Shown one piece after another: positions 1-7,483 of a DNA stretch of 64,000 nt. The stretch's first letter is position 1, and every line of letters begins with the position of its first letter. The notes under the pieces were generated by a model that was not told the DNA's origin, did no database searches, and saw nothing but the letters and a program-made list of their open reading frames with translations. Origin of the DNA: Streptomyces sp. ISL-10 (lineage in GTDB: Bacteria > Actinomycetota > Actinomycetes > Streptomycetales > Streptomycetaceae); contig NZ_JAGGOJ010000021.1 of assembly GCF_018614575.1 (NCBI RefSeq), positions 167,667 to 231,666 on the forward strand, in the 5' to 3' direction. Position numbers and translations under genes: made by a program.

Positions 1-439
1 CGATGTCGATGTTCGTGAACTTGGCGTTCGCGTCCAGCTCGGACACGTCCAGGTACAGGTTCTTCGCCTTGACCGCCGTGCCCTTGTCACCTGCGGTCAG
101 GCGCAGCGTGACCTTGCCGACGAACGGCACGTCGGTGACGACCGACTGGCACATGTCCTCGATCGAGGCGTTCTTGAACGTCGAGATGGCGACGGGGTGC
201 GCAACCTTCTCGTCACCCTTGAGGTCCTTGTACCCCATGTCGACGCCGCCGTACTGGGCGAACCCAGTGCCGTCGAGGTATCCGGCCTTGACCTTGAACT
301 CCTGGCCGGACACGGCGAAGGACGCGGCGAGCGCCCCCTGTGCCAGGCCGATGCCTATCGCGGCCGTCGCGGCCACGCTTGGCACCATGACAAGGGCGAA
401 CCGCTTCCATCTGGTTCCGCCACGAGCCAAAGACTCCAT
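1..439 (-). CDS. DUF6230 family secreted/membrane protein (3' end beyond window)
   Basis: The reading frame starts at an ATG at 439-437, preceded by a strong AAGGAGG ribosome site, and runs off the left edge after about 146 codons. The product begins MESLARGGTRWKRFALVMVP, followed by a hydrophobic stretch (residues 16-38, ending GALAAS), which looks like an uncleaved signal anchor or signal peptide. The rest (SFAVSGQEFKVKAGYLDGTG... and a single visible Cys in EDMCQSVV) matches the DUF6230 family, formerly mis-annotated in Streptomyces as cholesterol esterase. In streptomycetes it is usually followed by a DUF6114 membrane protein, which would lie to the left of this window. Its biochemical role is unknown. 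The leader holds a GC hairpin and a long upstream region with inverted repeats. Confidence 0.8.
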   Translation of the reverse strand, partial: MESLARGGTRWKRFALVMVPSVAATAAIGIGLAQGALAASFAVSGQEFKVKAGYLDGTGFAQYGGVDMGYKDLKGDEKVAHPVAISTFKNASIEDMCQSVVTDVPFVGKVTLRLTAGDKGTAVKAKNLYLDVSELDANAKFTNIDI

Positions 440-1089
440 GACTTTCCTCCTTCTCGGACGTACATCTCCGGTACGGGCCCTCGGGCCCGTCCTGGGATGG
501 GAGAAGCGCTACGTCCTCGGGAAGGAGAGCGCCTGTACTTTCAGGCGCTGACTGCGTCCGAAACACCGGCGATCACCCCCGAGCGACAACCACTGGCCGC
601 ACTCTCGCGCAACCGGTCGGACAGGCCCTGCCGTTCCGGCAGGAACCCCCCTGTCCGCGGCCGGCGCCACTGCCGCCGACCGGCCCGGTGGGGACCCAAC
701 GGACCGCGGCACGGCTGGAGGCCGGGCTGGTGCGGTATTGGACCGAGCGTCGCCGATGCTGGTCCATTCACGGCGCGGACACAAGTGGTTCGTTACTCGC
801 TAGTAACGGCCTGATAACCACCCCACGACCGCCTGACGTCGACCGAGCACACAGGGTGCCACCGACGGTGGGAGCAGAGCGGGAGATTGCCGTCAATAAA
901 CGGACAGAACCAGCGGGTTGATGTACTCGGAGTAACAGCTGCTCGCATTACCAAGTTTTGGTAAAGCGGTGTCGCAAATTGTCGCCGTGTCGCCAAAACG
1001 GCGGTGGCACCGTGCCCGGCACCACCGCCGCAAAACTGCCAGATCGGCACACTCAGGGCACCGTTGTCAGAATGGCTGTCAACGCGATC
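440..1089. other. 650-bp gene-free interval with AGTAAC/GTTACT inverted repeats
   Basis: No reading frame here has a credible start, codon pattern or family match. The interval separates the 5' end of the DUF6230 gene from the 3' end of the thioredoxin gene, both on the minus strand, so it must hold the DUF6230 promoter. Two inverted repeats stand out: CGTTACT-4-AGTAACG at 791-808 and TTACCAA-3-TTGGTAA at 948-964. A further AGTAAC lies at 931-936. They are A+T-richer than their surroundings, as expected of operators or promoters. Confidence 0.5.
473..490 (-). promoter_or_regulatory. leader hairpin upstream of the DUF6230 gene
   Basis: ACGGGCCC, a 2-nt spacer and GGGCCCGT form a perfect 8-bp inverted repeat about 30 nt upstream of the DUF6230 start codon. 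In an mRNA it would sit just before the ribosome site. It could be a 5' stabilising hairpin or an operator; nothing in the sequence decides between them. Confidence 0.4.
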
Positions 1090-2058
1090 TCAGAACAGCA
1101 CCCGTGCGAGTGCCTGGCGCGATGCCGTCACCCGCGGATCATCCGGACCGACGACCTCGAAGAGTTCGAGCAGGCGCACCCGCGCCGCGTCGCGGTCCGC
1201 GCCCGCGGTGCGCCGGACGGTCTCGACGAGCCGGCCGAAGGCGTCCTCGACGTGGCCGCCGACAAGGTCGAGATCGGCCGCGGCGATCTGGGCCTGCACG
1301 TCGCCGGGATTGTCGGCGGCGCCCTTGCGGACCTGCTGCGGGTCCATGTCCTTGACGCGGCCCAGCAGTTCGGCCTGGGCGAGGCCCAGCTTGGCCTCGC
1401 TGTTGGCCGGGTCGTCCGCCAGCACGTTCTTGTACGCCTGGATCGCGCCGCCGAAGTCGCCCGCGTCCAGCGCGTCCATGGCCGCGCCCAGCAGGGCGTC
1501 GTACGGGCCGGCCGGAACGGGAGCCTCGGCCGCCTCGCCCGACGCGTCCTGGTCCACGATGATGCCGGTCAGGCCGAAACGCTCCTCGGCGACCTGGATC
1601 AGCTGGTCCAGGGTCTGGCGGATCTGTGCCTCGGGTGCCGCCCCCTGGAAGAGGGGCAGCGCCTGGCCCGCCACCACGGCGAAAACCGCCGGGATGCCCT
1701 GGACGCCGAACTGCTGCATGAGCATCTGATTGGCGTCCACGTCGATCTTGGCGAGGACGAACCGGCCGTTGTACTCCTTCGCGAGACGGTCCAGGAGCGG
1801 GCTGAGCTGCTTGCACGGCTCGCACCACTCGGCCCAGAAGTCGATGACGACCGGGACCTCGGCGGAACGCTGCAGGACATCGTTCTCGAAGCGGGCCTCG
1901 TCGGTTTCGATCACCAGGGCGGAGGGCGACTCGGCACCGCCGCCGCCCTGCCGGGCGGCCTGCGCGCGGGCCTGCTCCGCCTTCGCCTTGGCCTCTCCGG
2001 CCGCCTTCACCGCGGCGAGGTCGACGACGCCGCTCATGGACATGTTCCTAGGCTGCAT
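1090..2058 (-). CDS. thioredoxin-fold/TPR co-chaperone-like protein (CnoX/YbbN type)
   Basis: This 322-aa cytoplasmic protein has an Ala/Lys/Gln-rich N-terminus, a thioredoxin domain at about residues 48-150 with the redox motif WCEPC (Cys79 and Cys82), and a C-terminal tetratricopeptide-like half. That half contains segments such as DALLGAAMDALDAGDFGGAIQ. This is the YbbN/CnoX architecture: a redox-competent thioredoxin fused to TPRs that acts as a holdase for oxidatively stressed proteins. Unlike E. coli CnoX, which has SXXC, both Cys are present here, so disulfide reduction is possible. I chose the ATG at 2058 (MQPRNMSMSGVVD) because GAGGA lies 7-8 nt upstream. An in-frame ATG further upstream has no ribosome site. 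It is transcribed divergently from the TetR gene, about 230 bp away. Confidence 0.85.
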   Translation of the reverse strand: MQPRNMSMSGVVDLAAVKAAGEAKAKAEQARAQAARQGGGGAESPSALVIETDEARFENDVLQRSAEVPVVIDFWAEWCEPCKQLSPLLDRLAKEYNGRFVLAKIDVDANQMLMQQFGVQGIPAVFAVVAGQALPLFQGAAPEAQIRQTLDQLIQVAEERFGLTGIIVDQDASGEAAEAPVPAGPYDALLGAAMDALDAGDFGGAIQAYKNVLADDPANSEAKLGLAQAELLGRVKDMDPQQVRKGAADNPGDVQAQIAAADLDLVGGHVEDAFGRLVETVRRTAGADRDAARVRLLELFEVVGPDDPRVTASRQALARVLF

Positions 2059-2264
2059 GCGTACATCCTCCCCCTTCCGCGCGCACATGTGAAAAGCCGG
2101 CCGTGCGATCCGGCTGGGTCGGCGCCGGGTCCCCACCTCGGCGCCTGTGGTCGTCGCTCCCGCCCCGTCACTTCGGACCGGGCTTTCGCTACGAGTCGTA
2201 GCGTATCTCCATCGAGGTCACCCGTGTGAGATTTCCCCGGTGAACTGCCTCACAGAGTTGCGCT

Positions 2265-2276
2265 TACCGGCCGGTA
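2265..2276. promoter_or_regulatory. perfect 12-bp palindrome, candidate TetR operator
   Basis: TACCGGCCGGTA is a perfect palindrome ending 11 bp before the chosen tetR start. A looser pair, TGTGAG-18-CTCACA (2225-2254), lies just upstream in the same tetR/thioredoxin divergent region. TetR repressors often bind such palindromes to control themselves and a divergent neighbour. Assignment to this regulator is inference. Confidence 0.4.
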
Positions 2277-2287
2277 TGGTCTCGGAC

Positions 2288-2923
2288 ATGTCCAGCAGCG
2301 CCCACCCCGAACCTGTACGTAAGGGTCGTACGGGACGGCCCCGCAGCGCGGAGACCGATGCCGCGATCCTGGCCGCCACCCGCGCCTCGCTCGTCGAGCT
2401 GGGCTGGTCGAAGCTGACCATGGGCGAGGTGGCCGGCCGCGCGGGAGTCGCCAAGACCACGCTCTACCGCCGCTGGACGAACAAGAACGAGCTCGTCGTC
2501 GACGCCGTGGCCGTGCTCTTCGACGAGCTCGAACTTCCCGACCGCGGCAGCCTCGTCGCCGATGTGGAGGGCGTGGTCCTGCAGTTCGCCGACCTGCTCG
2601 GCCGGCCGGAGACCAAGACCGCGCTCATGGGCGTCGTCGCGGAGTCCACGTGCGACGACGCGCTGCGGGGCCGGATCCGTGAGGCGATCGTCGACCGGCA
2701 GAAGCGGCTGGTGGTGGAGGGCCGGAAACGCGCTCAGGACCGCGGCGAGCTTCCGTACGAGGCCGATCCCGAGACGGAGGCCCGCAACACGGACCTGATC
2801 TTCGACGTGGTGGCGGGCGCCGTCGTCCACAGGGCGCTGGTGAGCGCGGAGCCCGTGGACGCGGAGTGGGCGCGCCGGTTCACCGCACTGCTGGTGTCCG
2901 GGCTCGGCGCGCTCTCCGTGTGA
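2288..2923 (+). CDS. TetR/AcrR family transcriptional regulator
   Basis: This is a 211-aa repressor-type protein. Residues about 18-65 form the TetR helix-turn-helix: RSAETDAAILAATRASLVE followed by TMGEVAGRAGVAKTTLYRRW. The C-terminal all-helical part, ending RRFTALLVSGLGALSV, resembles the TetR_C_11-type ligand-binding domain. I chose the ATG at 2288 (MSSSAHPEPV). An in-frame ATG at 2276 (MVSD...) is possible and overlaps the palindrome TACCGGCCGGTA. The gene is divergent from the thioredoxin gene and convergent with icmA. The ligand is unknown. A role in thioredoxin or acyl-CoA gene control would fit the location but is not shown. Confidence 0.88.
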   Translation: MSSSAHPEPVRKGRTGRPRSAETDAAILAATRASLVELGWSKLTMGEVAGRAGVAKTTLYRRWTNKNELVVDAVAVLFDELELPDRGSLVADVEGVVLQFADLLGRPETKTALMGVVAESTCDDALRGRIREAIVDRQKRLVVEGRKRAQDRGELPYEADPETEARNTDLIFDVVAGAVVHRALVSAEPVDAEWARRFTALLVSGLGALSV

Positions 2924-2989
2924 CGGCCGGCCGGGGCACGGGCCCGGCCCGCTGCTGCAGAAGCCCGGCCGCGCCCCGACCGGTCCTGC

Positions 2990-4690
2990 TCAGAAGCCCG
3001 GCGGCTCCGTGTAGACGCCCCACTCGTCGCGCAGCACCCCGCAGATCTCGCCGAGGGTCGCCTCCGCGCGGACGGCGTCGAGCATCGGGCCGATCATGTT
3101 GGAGCCGTCGCGTGCGGCGGCGAGCATCGCGTCCAGCGCGGCGCGCACCGCGGCCTCGTCCCGCCGGTCCTTGCGCTCGCCGAGCACGCGGACCTGCTCC
3201 CACTCGACCTCGTGGCTGACCCGCAGGATCTCCAGGTCGCCGGTGACCGAGCCGTGGTGGACGTTGACGCCCACGACCTTCTTCTCGCCCTTCTCCAGGG
3301 CCTGCTGGTAGCGGAAGGCGGACTCGGCGATCTCGCCGGTGAACCAGCCGTCCTCGATACCGCGCAGGATGCCGGACGTCATCGGGCCGATGGGGTGCCG
3401 GCCGTCCGGGTGGGCGCGACGGCCGCGCTCCTTGATCTGCTCGAAGATCTTCTCGGCGTCGGCCTCGATCCGGTCGGTGAGCTGCTCGACGTACCACGAA
3501 CCGCCCAGCGGGTCGGCGACGCCCGCGACGCCGGTCTCCTCCATCAGCACCTGCTGGGTGCGCAGGGCGATCTCGGCGGCCTGCTCGCTGGGAAGGGCGA
3601 GGGTCTCGTCGAGAGCATTGGTGTGCAGGGAGTTGGTGCCGCCGAGGACCGCGGAGAGCGCCTCCACAGCGGTGCGCACGACATTGTTGTACGGCTGCTG
3701 CGCGGTGAGGGAGACACCGGCGGTCTGGGTGTGGAACCGCAACCACTGGGCCTTGTCGGTCCGCGCTCCGTAGACCTCCTTCATCCAGCGCGCCCAGATC
3801 CGGCGTGCCGCGCGGAACTTGGCGATCTCCTCGAAGAAGTCGAGGTGCGCGTCGAAGAAGAAGGACAGGCCGGGCGCGAAAGTGTCGACGTCCAGGCCGC
3901 GGGACAGGCCCAGCTCCACGTATCCGAAGCCGTCGGCGAGGGTGTACGCGAGCTCCTGCGAGGCCGTCGCGCCGGCCTCGCGGATGTGGTAGCCGGAGAC
4001 GGACAGCGGCTTGTACGCGGGGATCTTCTCCGCGCAGTGCTCCATCAGGTCGCCGATGAGGCGCAGATGGGGCTCGGGCTGGAAGAGCCATTCCTTCTGG
4101 GCGATGTACTCCTTGAAGATGTCCGTCTGGAGCGTGCCGTTGAGGACGGACGGGTCGATGCCCTGGCGTTCGGCGGCGACCAGGTACATGCAGAAGACGG
4201 GCACGGCCGGGCCGCTGATCGTCATGGAGGTCGTGACGTCGCCGAGCGGGATGTCCTTGAAGAGGACCTCCATGTCGGCGGCCGAGTCGATGGCGACGCC
4301 GCAGTGGCCGACCTCGCCGAGCGAGCGGGGGTCGTCGGAGTCGCGGCCCATGAGCGTCGGCATGTCGAAGGCGACGGAGAGGCCGCCGCCACCGTTCGCC
4401 AGGATCATCTTGTAGCGCTCGTTGGTCTGCTCGGCGTTGCCGAAGCCGGCGAACTGGCGGATGGTCCACGTCCGGCCGCGGTAGCCGGTGGCGTGCAGGC
4501 CGCGGGTGAAGGGGTACTCGCCGGGCCAGCCGATGCGCTCGAAACCCTCGTAGGTGTCCCCGGGCCTCGGCCCGTAGACCGGCTCGACCGGGTCCCCGGA
4601 GAGCGTGGTGAAGTCGGCGTCCCGCTTGCGGGCCTTGTCGTAACGGGCCTGCCAGCGTCGGCGGCCTTCCTCGATCGCGTCAGCGTCCAT
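2990..4690 (-). CDS. icmA: isobutyryl-CoA mutase large subunit (MCM-type, B12-dependent)
   Basis: This 566-aa protein has the length of the Streptomyces IcmA family. It forms the TIM-barrel substrate domain of adenosylcobalamin-dependent isobutyryl-CoA mutase, which interconverts isobutyryl-CoA and n-butyryl-CoA and so links valine catabolism with the butyryl and ethylmalonyl precursor pools. The diagnostic residues are present. Phe80 (in TIRQFAG) stands where methylmalonyl-CoA mutase has Tyr89, and Gln198 (in EYIAQKEW) stands where it has Arg207. The C-terminal B12-binding domain is absent, so a separate IcmB subunit, not in this window, must supply it. The ATG at 4690 lacks a ribosome site, and a -10-like TAGTAA lies within the 24-bp palindrome just upstream, so the mRNA may be leaderless. 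The reactivase-type GTPase MeaB is encoded at 12.9 kb. Confidence 0.95.
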   Translation of the reverse strand: MDADAIEEGRRRWQARYDKARKRDADFTTLSGDPVEPVYGPRPGDTYEGFERIGWPGEYPFTRGLHATGYRGRTWTIRQFAGFGNAEQTNERYKMILANGGGGLSVAFDMPTLMGRDSDDPRSLGEVGHCGVAIDSAADMEVLFKDIPLGDVTTSMTISGPAVPVFCMYLVAAERQGIDPSVLNGTLQTDIFKEYIAQKEWLFQPEPHLRLIGDLMEHCAEKIPAYKPLSVSGYHIREAGATASQELAYTLADGFGYVELGLSRGLDVDTFAPGLSFFFDAHLDFFEEIAKFRAARRIWARWMKEVYGARTDKAQWLRFHTQTAGVSLTAQQPYNNVVRTAVEALSAVLGGTNSLHTNALDETLALPSEQAAEIALRTQQVLMEETGVAGVADPLGGSWYVEQLTDRIEADAEKIFEQIKERGRRAHPDGRHPIGPMTSGILRGIEDGWFTGEIAESAFRYQQALEKGEKKVVGVNVHHGSVTGDLEILRVSHEVEWEQVRVLGERKDRRDEAAVRAALDAMLAAARDGSNMIGPMLDAVRAEATLGEICGVLRDEWGVYTEPPGF

Positions 4691-4697
4691 GCTTCGA

Positions 4698-4721
4698 ATT
4701 TACTAGGACGTCCTAGTAAAT
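4698..4721. promoter_or_regulatory. perfect 24-bp palindrome at the icmA promoter
   Basis: The half-site ATTTACTAGGAC is followed by its exact reverse complement, centred between 4709 and 4710, with no spacer. On the icmA strand the distal arm supplies a plausible -10 (TAGTAA, 4705-4700), and the palindrome ends 7 bp before the ATG. A bound dimer would block transcription initiation. It is the longest perfect AT-containing palindrome I noticed in the window. The cognate regulator is not identified. Confidence 0.7.
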
Positions 4722-4768
4722 GTCGACGGCTGACGGCCACGAGCCTTGCTCGCGGCCGTCACACGGTG

Positions 4769-5098
4769 TTACGCCTCGGCCTCGACCGGGGCCGCGCCGT
4801 CCGTGATCAGGGCGCGGGCCTCGCGGGTGACCTTCGGCTCGACGAAGAAGGAGGCGAACGGGATGCAGCCGGCGGCCAGCACCCACAGCAGCTTGCCGAA
4901 GGGCCACTTCGCCTTGGAGCCGAGGTCGAAGGCGAAGACGACGTAGATGATGAACAGCACACCGTGGATCTGCGAGATCAGCATGGTGTCGCCGGTGTCG
5001 AACCCGTACTTCAAGGCGATGGCGCCGGTGAACACGAGCAGCCACACGGCGGTGATGTAGGCCATCACCCGGTAGCGGGTCAGCACATTCGCTTTCAT
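4769..5098 (-). CDS. DUF3817 family membrane protein
   Basis: The 109-aa product has three hydrophobic segments: about 13-31 (AYITAVWLLVFTGAIALKY), 42-60 (ISQIHGVLFIIYVVFAFDL) and 67-86. The central IHGVLF motif is typical of DUF3817. The C-terminal tail, after FFVEPKVTREARAL, is hydrophilic. Function is unknown for the family, which is widespread in actinobacteria. It lies between the MarR gene and icmA on the same strand, 53 bp downstream of the MarR stop, so co-transcription with the regulator is likely. A paralogue lies at 6332-6706. The start is the ATG of MKANVLTRYR; no strong ribosome site precedes it. Confidence 0.8.
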   Translation of the reverse strand: MKANVLTRYRVMAYITAVWLLVFTGAIALKYGFDTGDTMLISQIHGVLFIIYVVFAFDLGSKAKWPFGKLLWVLAAGCIPFASFFVEPKVTREARALITDGAAPVEAEA

Positions 5099-5151
5099 GG
5101 CATCGAGCGTAACCGGGCGCAAGGGGCGATCCTCGCCGGGGTTGCCCGGGG

Positions 5152-5661
5152 CTACTTCTCCTCGAAGTCGCTCGCCGCCACCCGCAGTGGCCGCAGGATC
5201 GCGAAGATCTCGGCGCACTCCTCGTCGTCGTACACGCCGAGTCCGAAGTCCATCGCCATCAGCTCTCGGGTGGCGGCCTCGACCACCTCGCGGCCCTTGT
5301 CGGTGATGGAGGCGAGTGTGCCGCGCCCGTCGTTGGGATTGGGCCGCTTGTCGACCAGGCCGGACCGCACCAGGCGGTCGACGGTGTTCGTCACGGAGGT
5401 CGGGTGAACCATCAGACGCTCGCCGATCTTCGACATGGGCAGCTCGCCCGCCTTGGAGAAGGTCAGGAGCACCAGCGCCTCGTAGCGGGCGAAGGTCAGC
5501 TCGTACGGCTTGACGACGGCGTCGACCTCGGCGAGCAGGATCTGGTGCGCGCGCATGATGGAGGTGATCGCTGCCATCGAGGGCACGGGCCCCCATCGCT
5601 GCTGCCAGAGCTCGTCGGCGCGGGCGATGGGATCGAAGGGAAGACTGAGCGGCTTCGGCAC
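5152..5661 (-). CDS. MarR family transcriptional regulator
   Basis: The 169-aa protein has the MarR winged-helix fold: an N-terminal dimerisation helix (about 25-52), a recognition region LPMSKIGERLMVHPTSVTN and the wing DGRGTLASITDKGREV. The start is a GTG (5661-5659). A -10-like TAAGGT lies 7 nt upstream, implying a leaderless transcript. It is followed on the same strand by the DUF3817 gene and icmA. Its own promoter is overlapped by two direct TGACCA repeats 11 bp apart, which suggests autoregulation. The ligand and target genes cannot be read from sequence. Confidence 0.88.
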   Translation of the reverse strand: MPKPLSLPFDPIARADELWQQRWGPVPSMAAITSIMRAHQILLAEVDAVVKPYELTFARYEALVLLTFSKAGELPMSKIGERLMVHPTSVTNTVDRLVRSGLVDKRPNPNDGRGTLASITDKGREVVEAATRELMAMDFGLGVYDDEECAEIFAILRPLRVAASDFEEK

Positions 5662-5668
5662 GGCACCG

Positions 5669-5697
5669 ACCTTACCGACTGGTCATATCGTGGTCAG
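5669..5697 (-). promoter_or_regulatory. marR promoter with TGACCA direct repeats
   Basis: On the minus strand CTGACC (5697-5692), a 17-nt spacer and TAAGGT (5674-5669) resemble a housekeeping -35/-10 pair. Transcription would begin at or next to the GTG start. TGACCA occurs at 5696-5691 and again at 5685-5680, spaced one helical turn, a candidate operator. Confidence 0.5.
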
Positions 5698-5998
5698 CCC
5701 CGTCTCGCTCTTCGGTCGGAACTGCTGGTGACGCTGCCGCTCCGGCGGCATACCGGCCCGGCGCCGGGCCCGCTCCCCCGCTGCGGCGCCCCGAGGGGGT
5801 AGGCCGCGCTCACGCCCGTCCGCACCAGCAGGACCAGCGCCCAGGCGAGGCCTGGCAGCCCCGCGCAGCCGACCACGGGCGCCAGGCCGGCCGCGGCGAG
5901 CGGGAGCGCGATCCGGGAGCGGCGGGCGGCATCAGCCGGGAAGGCGGCCTGGTCCCCAGGACACCAGGGCCCAGGGCCCAGAGCCCCAGGACATGAGA
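5698..5998. other. gene-free interval, possible decayed membrane-protein remnant
   Basis: About 300 bp between the marR promoter and the terminator of the next gene. On the minus strand one frame around 5790-5960 reads as a hydrophobic segment (ALPLAAAGLAPVVGC then LPGLAWALVLLVRTG) without a credible start, and it loses coding character downstream. This could be a relic of a small membrane protein gene or chance. I see no intact gene. Confidence 0.3.
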
Positions 5999-6024
5999 AA
6001 CCCCCGGCCGCAGGAACGGGGGTT
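5999..6024 (-). terminator. rho-independent-type terminator of the thiamine-binding gene
   Basis: AACCCCCG and CGGGGGTT pair across a 10-nt loop, 18 bp beyond the stop codon of the minus-strand gene at 6042. A short T-run (TTTC) follows on that strand. Confidence 0.6.
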
Positions 6025-6041
6025 CACGAAGAGGCGGCTGA

Positions 6042-6335
6042 TCAGGCCCGCAGATGCCGTTCCACAGTGTCGACCTTGGAGGTCAGACCGTCGGTGACGC
6101 CGGGGCGGATGTCGGCCTTCAGAACGACGGAGACGCGTGGGGCACGGGCCTCGACCGCGGCGACGGCGCGCCTGACGACGTCCATCACCTCGTCCCAGTC
6201 GCCCTCGATCGAGGTGAACATCGCGTCCGTACGGTTGGGCAGGCCCGACTCGCGCACCACGCGGACGGCGTCGGCGACATACTCACCGACGTCCTCACCG
6301 ACGCCGAGGGGCGTGACGGAGAACGAGACGATCAT
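6042..6335 (-). CDS. MTH1187 family thiamine-binding protein
   Basis: The 97-aa product (MIVSFSVTPLGVGEDVGEYV...) belongs to the MTH1187/YkoF-like ferredoxin-fold family, small proteins that bind thiamine or a related ligand between two beta-alpha-beta-beta repeats. Family features visible here are the N-terminal FSVTPLG, the central TDAMFTSIEGDWDEVMDVV and a basic C-terminal helix. The ATG at 6335 overlaps the stop of the upstream DUF3817 gene by 4 bp, so the two are translationally coupled. A terminator follows directly. Confidence 0.88.
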   Translation of the reverse strand: MIVSFSVTPLGVGEDVGEYVADAVRVVRESGLPNRTDAMFTSIEGDWDEVMDVVRRAVAAVEARAPRVSVVLKADIRPGVTDGLTSKVDTVERHLRA

Positions 6336-6706
6336 GCTTTGACCGTGCCTTCCTGACGGGCGCGGGAGGCGACGACCGCATCCTCGGCCGCACGCCTGAG
6401 CTTGCGCTCGGCGAAGAAGCCGCCGAAGGGCAGGACCGAGAGCACGAAGTAGAGCGCGGCCGTCTTCAGGTTCCACTTGGTGCGGTTCCAGGCGTCCAGC
6501 CAGAACAGGACGTAGAGGATGAAGAGCACGCCGTGGATCGCACCCGTGACCGGGACCGCGTTGAAGTCCGTCGTCCGCTTGAGCACTGAGCAGACGAGCA
6601 GCAGGAGGAACGACACGGCCTCCGGCGTGGAGACCAGGCGGAGGCGGTGGAGGGAGGAGGCGGTCTTGATGTCCACGGAAGGCACCTTCGACGTCGGAGC
6701 GGGCAT
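6332..6706 (-). CDS. DUF3817 family membrane protein (second copy)
   Basis: Up to 124 aa, with three hydrophobic segments (about 28-44, 55-74 and 80-98) and the family motif GAIHGVLFILYVLFW. It is a paralogue of the protein at 4769-5098. The start is uncertain. The ATG at 6706 gives MPAPTSKVPSVDIK..., but a GTG 11 codons in (VDIKTASSLH) has GAAGG about 8 nt upstream and may be the true start. It overlaps the thiamine-binding gene by 4 bp. It is divergent from the AIM24 operon across a 137-bp intergenic region. Confidence 0.78.
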   Translation of the reverse strand: MPAPTSKVPSVDIKTASSLHRLRLVSTPEAVSFLLLLVCSVLKRTTDFNAVPVTGAIHGVLFILYVLFWLDAWNRTKWNLKTAALYFVLSVLPFGGFFAERKLRRAAEDAVVASRARQEGTVKA

Positions 6707-6843
6707 GGCCGGGCAGGCGATCTTGTGAATGAATGCACAAACGCCGGCCCCATTGTGGCAGCTCCCTTTGCCACGCCTTTGTCAGGGTCCGGATCCTCCT
6801 TGAGGGCCTGTCCGGGGCACAGACCACCGGATAACGTCACTGC

Positions 6844-7482
6844 GTGGCAACGTTCCGACTCCAAGGCAGCAAGGTGCTCGCCGTCGACATGACCGGCGAC
6901 GCCGTCAAAGCGAAGAACGGCTCGATGGTCGCGTACGACGGCCAGATGGCCTTCAAGAAGATGTCCGGCGGCGGTGAGGGCATCCGCGGGATGGTCACCC
7001 GCCGGCTCACCGGCGAGCAGATGGAAATCATGGAGGTGAAGGGGCAGGGCACCTGCTATTTCGCCGACCGGGCGAGCGAGATCAACCTGGTGCGGCTGCA
7101 CGGGGACAAGCTCTACGTCGAGGCGAGCAATCTGCTGTGCACCGACGGCGGACTGCGCACCGGCACGAGCTTCACCGGCCTGCGTGGCGCCTCCCAGGGC
7201 AACGGCCTGTTCACGACCACCGTCGAGGGCACGGGCCAGGCCGCGCTCATGTCCGACGGCACGGCGGTGATCCTCCGGGTGACCCCGCAGTACCCGCTCA
7301 CCGTCGATCCCGGCGCGTACATCGCCCACCAGGGCAACCTGCGCCAGGACTTCCAGTCCGGCGTGACGTTCCGGACGTTCATGGGCGAGGGCGGCGGCGA
7401 GGCGTTCCAGATCCGCTTCGAGGGCGACGGACTGGTCTACGTCCAGCCGAGCGAGCGCGACACGGTGGGAGGGGACGTCTGA
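6844..7482 (+). CDS. AIM24 family protein, copy 1
   Basis: The 212-aa product belongs to the AIM24 (former DUF124/TRAP-like beta-helix) family. The sequence is a series of short Gly-rich beta repeats (DMTGDAVKAKNGSMVAYDG, FKKMSGGGEGIRGMVTRRL, GEGGGEAFQIRFEGDGLVYV), and the typical closing motif VYVQPSE is present. There is no signal peptide or membrane segment. Yeast AIM24 is mitochondrial; the bacterial role is unknown. The start is GTG at 6844. It is the first gene of a three-gene operon; the next ATG begins 1 bp after its stop. Confidence 0.85.
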   Translation: MATFRLQGSKVLAVDMTGDAVKAKNGSMVAYDGQMAFKKMSGGGEGIRGMVTRRLTGEQMEIMEVKGQGTCYFADRASEINLVRLHGDKLYVEASNLLCTDGGLRTGTSFTGLRGASQGNGLFTTTVEGTGQAALMSDGTAVILRVTPQYPLTVDPGAYIAHQGNLRQDFQSGVTFRTFMGEGGGEAFQIRFEGDGLVYVQPSERDTVGGDV

Positions 7483-7483
7483 G

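Noticed and set aside
3212..5407. 731-codon plus-strand open frame
   Set aside because: It is antisense to icmA, the DUF3817 gene and marR. It exists because third-position G/C leaves the opposite strand open; it has no ribosome site or family signature.
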